A stretch of DNA of 60,207 nucleotides from Bdellovibrionales bacterium (lineage in GTDB: Bacteria > Bdellovibrionota > Bdellovibrionia > Bdellovibrionales > UBA1609), in contig JANQSP010000055.1 in the NCBI GenBank assembly GCA_028283955.1, positions 1 through 60,207 on the forward strand, in the 5' to 3' direction. This document shows positions 55,638 to 60,207 of this stretch, one piece after another (the first letter of the stretch is position 1; each line of letters starts with the position of its first letter). The translations under genes were made by a program, and so were the position numbers. A model generated the notes under the pieces. It was not told where the DNA came from, made no database searches, and was given only the letters and a program-made list of their open reading frames with translations.

Positions 55638-57152
55638 CTAGGTGAAATCTTTTCTCAGTTCTTTAAGAAAGGAATAGCAGATAAAGCAAAGCAATAAAGA
55701 AAAGGGAAAAGCAACAACAATAACCAAAAGCTGTAAAGACTCTATTCCACCAAAATAAATCAATACCATAGCCAACACACCTTCCAACAAGGCCCAATAA
55801 ATTTTACCAAAAACGGGTGATTTACCGGTTCGATCAGAAATATGATGTACTATATAAGAAGCGGAGTCAGATGAAGTAACAAAGAAAATAACAACAGCAA
55901 AAAGAGTAACCACGGATATCAGTTTTGTAAATGGAAAGTGTTTTAAAAATTCAAAAACCACCATGGAATATTCTGTCTTTAAAAGAGATACTAAATCCAT
56001 TTTTCCTATTAGATGATACTGAATAGCTGTACCACCAAAAGCGATAAACCAAATGCAGGAAACCAAAGAGGGAATAAGAAGACTGCCAAGAACAAACTCC
56101 TGAATGGTTCTTCCCCTGGAAATATGAGCAATAAACAAACCCACGAAAGGAGCCCAGGCAATCCACCAGGCCCAATAAAGTATAGTCCACTGTGAACGCC
56201 ATTCCGTAGAGCCCAAAGAATGCACCCAAGTCATACTGCCAAGCAAATTTTGCAAATAAGCTCCTGAGTACTCCACAAAGGAATCCAATAAGAAAACAGT
56301 AGGACCGGTAAATAGAATAAACAAAAGTAAAAAAATACAAACCAGTATATTTAGTTCACTGAGACGACGAATACCCTTGTCCAAACCGGAGAGAAGGGAG
56401 AGGGTGGCTATAAGAGTTATAACAGATATAATAACACTTTGAGACAACTGGGAATAAGATATACCAAACAACTCCTTTAATCCGGAGTTAATTTGCATGG
56501 CGCCTCTACCTAAAGTGGTGGCCACTCCAAATAAAATCACCGTAACAGACAGAATATCTATTGCCGTTCCCCACCTTCCCGATGTCTCCCCTTTTACAGG
56601 ATTTTGATTTGAAGTGGAGTAACATATAGAAGAGATCCTTTGAGGAAAACTTTTGCAAAAAGAAAAATAAGCAAAAGCCAGACCCATCACAGTATAAATA
56701 GCCCAGCCCGAGAACCCCCAATGCAAAAAAGTAAGTTGAAAGGACAATTGAAGAGACTCAGGCGTATCTCCTGTTCCGACAGGCGGATAGAAATAATGGT
56801 AGAGAGGCTCATACACACCGGAAAACAATAAACCGGTTCCCATACCTGCGCTAAAAAGCATGGCAACCCATGTAAATCTTGTATATTTTGGCCGTGAAGT
56901 CAGACCCAGGCGAACTTTTCTATAAGGTCCAAATGCCATATAAACACAAAAGCAAAAAAAGAAAAATACCAACGAAACATAAAACCAGGAGATACTGATC
57001 ACAAAAGCATTTTGAATCCAGGACAGAACACCAAAAAAGAGATTCGGAGCTGAAAAAGCGCAAAGGAGAACTAAAAAAATAAGGGCAAAAGAGCCGATAA
57101 ATATCGGATTCCAGGAGATTTTTTTTACTTTACTTATAATGAAACCAAACAA
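55638..57152 (-). CDS. BCCT family betaine/choline/carnitine transporter
   Basis: The 504-residue protein has about 12 hydrophobic helices. It carries the BCCT marks LFSAGMGTGLLFSGVYEPLYHY (glycine-rich stretch of TM3) and the tryptophan-rich WTILYWAWWIAWAPFVGLFIAHISRGRT of TM8. Members import quaternary ammonium compounds, often for osmoprotection, with Na+ or H+. The tails are short, so the C-terminal osmosensor known from BetP is lacking. The exact substrate cannot be read from sequence. Confidence 0.92.
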   Translation of the reverse strand: MFGFIISKVKKISWNPIFIGSFALIFLVLLCAFSAPNLFFGVLSWIQNAFVISISWFYVSLVFFFFCFCVYMAFGPYRKVRLGLTSRPKYTRFTWVAMLFSAGMGTGLLFSGVYEPLYHYFYPPVGTGDTPESLQLSFQLTFLHWGFSGWAIYTVMGLAFAYFSFCKSFPQRISSICYSTSNQNPVKGETSGRWGTAIDILSVTVILFGVATTLGRGAMQINSGLKELFGISYSQLSQSVIISVITLIATLSLLSGLDKGIRRLSELNILVCIFLLLFILFTGPTVFLLDSFVEYSGAYLQNLLGSMTWVHSLGSTEWRSQWTILYWAWWIAWAPFVGLFIAHISRGRTIQEFVLGSLLIPSLVSCIWFIAFGGTAIQYHLIGKMDLVSLLKTEYSMVVFEFLKHFPFTKLISVVTLFAVVIFFVTSSDSASYIVHHISDRTGKSPVFGKIYWALLEGVLAMVLIYFGGIESLQLLVIVVAFPFSLLLCFICYSFLKELRKDFT

Positions 57153-57345
57153 ACTCTATCACTCCACAAAATACCCTTTAAGGCATTAACCTGCTACAAA
57201 AAAGGCGCATACACAAGCTGTTGGAACGGGGCAAACACCCTGGAAAAAAGTATTTCATTTTACCCTTCCCCACTTTATATAAATAACCCTATAAAGCTCT
57301 TTTTTTCTGCCGGAAATCTGGACATCCAAAAGATTCAATGATAGC

Positions 57346-57374
57346 TTGATTTATTCAGTTGTAATAAATATACA
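57346..57374 (+). promoter_or_regulatory. Predicted promoter of the rpmJ-rpsM-rpsK-rpoA-rplQ operon
   Basis: TTGATT and TATACA are separated by 17 bases, which puts the transcript start near 57382 and an 80-base leader before rpmJ. The rest of this 311-base gap up to the divergent BCCT gene shows no other gene. Confidence 0.5.
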
Positions 57375-57396
57375 TATGTAATAGAAGAGCAGGAAA

Positions 57397-57426
57397 ATGG
57401 CTCATTCGTTTGCATGTATAAACTAA
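57397..57426 (+). CDS. Possible 9-residue leader peptide upstream of rpmJ
   Basis: AGGA lies 3 bases before an ATG that opens MAHSFACIN followed by TAA, between the predicted promoter and rpmJ. It is too short for the ORF track. A role in translational control of the operon is speculative, and the match to a ribosome site may be chance. Confidence 0.2.
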   Translation: MAHSFACIN

Positions 57427-57463
57427 TTTCTAACGAAAACCAGGTTTTTATAGGACAGGTAAA

Positions 57464-57577
57464 ATGAAAGTGCGGGCTTCTGTAAAAAAAATATGTAAAA
57501 ACTGTCGTGTGATTCGCAGAAAAAACCACCTTCGGGTTATCTGCACAAACCCCAAACACAAACAAAGACAAGGATAA
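57464..57577 (+). CDS. rpmJ: 50S ribosomal protein L36
   Basis: Missed by the ORF track because it has only 37 codons. The protein [20 protein letters not shown]... is the zinc-binding (C+) form, with CKNC, a later Cys and PKHKQRQG. It lies 6 bases before rpsM, the standard rpmJ-rpsM order. infA and secY, which often precede it, are not here. Confidence 0.96.
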   Translation: MKVRASVKKICKNCRVIRRKNHLRVICTNPKHKQRQG

Positions 57578-57583
57578 TAAGTC

Positions 57584-57961
57584 ATGTCTCGTATAGCCGG
57601 AGTGGACCTACCAAAAGAGAAAAGAGTGGAAGTGGCCCTAACCTACATCTACGGTATTGGAAGAAAACGGGCGCGGGATATATGCAAGAAAGCGGGTTTT
57701 GAACACTCTATGCGAACCAAAGACCTAAATGATGAGCATGTTGCCTCACTGAGAGCTATTATTGAAAAACACTATAAAGTAGAGGGGGACCTGCGCAGAG
57801 AAGTAGGCTTATCCATTAAAAGACTGATGGACCTGTCGTGCTACCGGGGACTACGTCATAAAAAAGGCCTGCCTGTTCGTGGTCAAAGCACAAGACAAAA
57901 CGCCAGAACCAGAAAAGGCCCCAGAAAAACTGTTGCAAACAAGAAAAAAGCCACTAAATAA
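57584..57961 (+). CDS. rpsM: 30S ribosomal protein S13
   Basis: The 125-residue protein begins [26 protein letters not shown] and ends with the basic [22 protein letters not shown] tail that reaches the subunit bridge and P-site tRNA. Length and motifs are standard. Confidence 0.97.
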   Translation: MSRIAGVDLPKEKRVEVALTYIYGIGRKRARDICKKAGFEHSMRTKDLNDEHVASLRAIIEKHYKVEGDLRREVGLSIKRLMDLSCYRGLRHKKGLPVRGQSTRQNARTRKGPRKTVANKKKATK

Positions 57962-57990
57962 GAAACAATCTATTTAATTAAGGAGTGACC

Positions 57991-58377
57991 GTGTCTGTAC
58001 GAAAACCAAAAAAGAAAAAAGCCAAAAAAAATGTACCGGTTGGAAATTGTTACATTCATGCCGGATTCGGGAATACTCAAGTCAGTTTTACCGACCCCAA
58101 CGGTCAGCTGATTTGTTGGTCCTCATCCGGTGTATTAGGTTTTAAAGGTTCACGTAAAGGCACCCCCTTTGTCGCACAGGCTGTGGCGGAAGATGCTGTT
58201 AAACGAGCACAGGACTGTGGTGTAAAAACAGTGAGTGTATTCTTAAAAGGTCCGGGAACAGGAAGAGAAATGGCTGTACGCACTCTCTCTGCTGCCGGAG
58301 TGAAAATCACTTCGCTCAGAGATATTACCCCTATCCCACATAATGGTTGCCGCCCGCCTAAAAGAAGACGGGTCTAA
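57991..58377 (+). CDS. rpsK: 30S ribosomal protein S11
   Basis: The protein has the family sequence [22 protein letters not shown] and ends [18 protein letters not shown] choose GTG 57991 because AAGGAG sits 5 bases before it. The track start at 57985 overlaps that ribosome site. Length is then 128 residues. rpsD, the usual next gene, is absent: only 64 bases separate it from rpoA. Confidence 0.96.
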   Translation: MSVRKPKKKKAKKNVPVGNCYIHAGFGNTQVSFTDPNGQLICWSSSGVLGFKGSRKGTPFVAQAVAEDAVKRAQDCGVKTVSVFLKGPGTGREMAVRTLSAAGVKITSLRDITPIPHNGCRPPKRRRV

Positions 58378-58441
58378 ACTTTTAATCAGGTAAATTTTAT
58401 TGACAGGAAAGAATGAAAAATAAAACAGGAGATGCACACAA

Positions 58442-59800
58442 ATGGAAAAAATAGAACTGAAGCCACACTATTATAAATACTGGAAAAACCTTATTAAACC
58501 AAAAGGTTTTGAATTGGATAAAGACAGTCTGACTCCCACTTACGGAAAGTTTACCATTCGTCCTCTGGAAAGAGGTTATGGTTTAACTTTAGGTAATGCC
58601 ATCCGCCGTGTTCTACTGAGTTCTATGATGGGTTCCGCTGTTTCAGCTGTAAAATTCGACGGAGTTTTACATGAGTTCACTACTATACCTGACGTTCTGG
58701 AAGACATCACAGACATTATTTTAAACTTAAAACAAGTGCGTTTTCAGCAGGACGATGCAGATCAAAAAAAATTAAAAATAAGTAAAGAAGGCCCCGGTCT
58801 CATAACAGCAAACGATATTGAACTGGTCAGCGGCATTAAAGTCATCAATCCTGAGCAACTTATTGCCACTCTGGAAAAAAATGCAAAATTCAATGCGGAA
58901 ATCATAGTTAACTTTAATCGTGGTTACATTGAAGCCTCTGAACAAACAAAGAATCTACCTGTAGGGTTCATCCCTGTTGATTCTATTCACTCTCCCATTC
59001 GACGTGTAAACTACACAGTCACTAATGCCCGTGTCGGTCAAAAAACAGACTACGACTCCTTAATATTACAAGTATGGACAGACGGATCTTTAACTCCGGA
59101 AGAAGCTGTGCCTCTGGGATATAAAATTCTAAAAGAACAAATACAGGTCTTTATGAATTTTGACGAAAATATTGAACCGGAAGAGAAAAAAGAAACAGAA
59201 GAAACCCCGCAAGTGAATAAAAATCTATTTCGCCCGGTTGAAGATCTGGAGTTGTCTGTACGTAGTGCCAACTGTCTGAAAAATGCCCGTATTCGCTACA
59301 TAGGAGACCTTGTCACCAAGACAGAACAGGAAATGCTAAAAACCAAAAACTTCGGTAGAAAATCCCTGAATGAAATAAAAGACATTATTAAACATATGGG
59401 ACTCTCTCTGGGTATGGTAGTAGAGGGATGGCCTCCAAAAGATCTGGAGGCACATAAAGCCAAAAGTGAAACAGAACAACAAACCAATGGATCTTCTTTT
59501 GGATTCTCCAGCAATGCCGGCTCAACGGAAGATACATCACCATCTCCACAAAGCACTTCCTCTTATGCCGTCTCGGGACTGTCACCTGCTGCACCCTCAC
59601 CGCCAGATACTCAACAACAAGCTGAACCTCAAAGTACAAATGACGACATGAGTTTCAAGAATATATCAAATGAAGAGCATACCACTGCTGATGACCCACC
59701 TCCTGAAAAATCATCACAAGAAACAGAAAACGAATTTGAAGGCTCCGATAACAAGCCATTTTCAAATGATGATGATGACGATTACAATCCAATTCAGTAG
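58442..59800 (+). CDS. rpoA: RNA polymerase alpha subunit with long acidic tail
   Basis: Residues 1-235 form the dimerising N-terminal domain ([26 protein letters not shown]). Residues about 262-330 form the C-terminal domain ([12 protein letters not shown], including the arginine that binds UP elements, then FGRKSLNEI). Alpha normally ends near 330-340 residues. Here some 115 more residues follow, rich in Ser, Pro, Gln, Glu and Asp and ending [17 protein letters not shown], with no fold visible. The frame is continuous and rplQ follows at once, so this is a real extension. Confidence 0.97.
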   Translation: MEKIELKPHYYKYWKNLIKPKGFELDKDSLTPTYGKFTIRPLERGYGLTLGNAIRRVLLSSMMGSAVSAVKFDGVLHEFTTIPDVLEDITDIILNLKQVRFQQDDADQKKLKISKEGPGLITANDIELVSGIKVINPEQLIATLEKNAKFNAEIIVNFNRGYIEASEQTKNLPVGFIPVDSIHSPIRRVNYTVTNARVGQKTDYDSLILQVWTDGSLTPEEAVPLGYKILKEQIQVFMNFDENIEPEEKKETEETPQVNKNLFRPVEDLELSVRSANCLKNARIRYIGDLVTKTEQEMLKTKNFGRKSLNEIKDIIKHMGLSLGMVVEGWPPKDLEAHKAKSETEQQTNGSSFGFSSNAGSTEDTSPSPQSTSSYAVSGLSPAAPSPPDTQQQAEPQSTNDDMSFKNISNEEHTTADDPPPEKSSQETENEFEGSDNKPFSNDDDDDYNPIQ

Positions 59801-59824
59801 GCAAAGAAAGAAAAGGTTATTCTA

Positions 59825-60207
59825 ATGAGACATCAAATGCGCAGTAACCCCTCCTTCGGGAGACACAGAGGACCCAGAAAAGCCCTCATAAAAGGGCTGG
59901 TGAACAGTCTTGTGGAAAAGGAAAGAATCAAAACCACTGTACCTAAAGCCAAATACGTGCGCCCTTTGATAGAAAAAGCCATTACAATGGGAAAAGAAAA
60001 AAATACTCATGCCCGCCGCTTATTACTGGCCCGCTATTCCAATAAGAAAACAGTGGATAAAATTATAAACATCCTTTCACCTCGTTTTAAAGACCGCCCG
60101 GGAGGTTATACCCGTATTATAAAACTGGGTTTTCGATCAGGTGATCAGGCCCCCCTGGCTTATCTGGAATTTGTGGACTACAACACCCAGGCAATAGCCA
60201 CGACAAA
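59825..60207 (+). CDS. rplQ: 50S ribosomal protein L17 (3' end outside window)
   Basis: The ATG at 59825 opens MRHQMRSNPSFGRHRGPRKAL, then NSLVEKERIKTTVPKAK and FKDRPGGYTRI, the L17 signatures. The frame is open to the window edge after 127 codons, close to the usual full length. It follows rpoA as in most bacteria. The ORF track did not list it because the stop is missing. Confidence 0.96.
   Translation, partial: MRHQMRSNPSFGRHRGPRKALIKGLVNSLVEKERIKTTVPKAKYVRPLIEKAITMGKEKNTHARRLLLARYSNKKTVDKIINILSPRFKDRPGGYTRIIKLGFRSGDQAPLAYLEFVDYNTQAIATT

Noticed and set aside
1-60207. CRISPR array, rRNA genes, complete insertion sequence or prophage genes
   Set aside because: I saw no regularly spaced repeats, no rRNA-like blocks, no transposase or integrase frame and no phage structural genes.

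Overview
The window looks like part of a chromosome of a Gram-negative, low-GC (by eye about 40%) bacterium of proteobacterial type. The markers are BamB and YfgM homologues, several lipoproteins with clear lipoboxes, outer-membrane barrel candidates, the yicC-gmk-rpoZ-spoT order, an endonuclease-type MutL, a CarD/CdnL regulator and a tilS-ftsH-glmM-nnr-tsaE series. CarD, Mpl, a VKOR-DsbA fusion, leucine dehydrogenase and many secreted proteins of unknown function suggest a delta-proteobacterial or Bdellovibrionota-like lineage. This is inference, and the exact taxon is uncertain.

Region 1 (1-4321) is accessory DNA. A large AT-rich protein, cut by the window start, resembles the C-terminal part of a STAND/NLR-like NTPase. 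It overlaps a gene for a protein with two membrane segments and a coiled coil. This pair ends next to three tRNA-Ser fragments, which look like scars of element integration at a tRNA 3' end. It is the best candidate here for an undescribed (possibly anti-phage) system.

Region 2 (4342-14458) holds an S10 carboxypeptidase, a TerB-like protein, a VWA-type secreted protein, bamB and yfgM, leucine dehydrogenase, a GYF_2-like protein, a VKOR-DsbA disulfide-forming fusion and gltX.

Region 3 (14557-23873) is a housekeeping block on the minus strand: carD, then the chain dut, SH3/outer-membrane protein, mutL, miaA, yicC, gmk, rpoZ, spoT. It links nucleotide pool hygiene, mismatch repair, tRNA modification and (p)ppGpp control.

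Region 4 (24006-36903) holds mostly secreted proteins of unknown role: a trypsin-like protease with Sel1-type repeats, a pentapeptide-repeat lipoprotein, a small acidic protein with an attenuator-like leader, a helical-repeat protein, a giant internally duplicated lipoprotein and a probable porin. A ferredoxin gene and cysS sit among them.

Region 5 (37109-57152) has mpl, a cysteine desulfurase, an unknown two-part protein, tsaE, nnr, glmM, ftsH, tilS, a thioredoxin-TPR protein, lipB, a secreted unknown, dnaE and a BCCT transporter. A nested palindromic, MITE-like repeat separates glmM from nnr.

Region 6 (57346-60207) is the ribosomal alpha operon with its own promoter: rpmJ, rpsM, rpsK, rpoA, rplQ (cut by the window end). 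rpsD is absent from its usual place, and RpoA carries a long acidic C-terminal tail.
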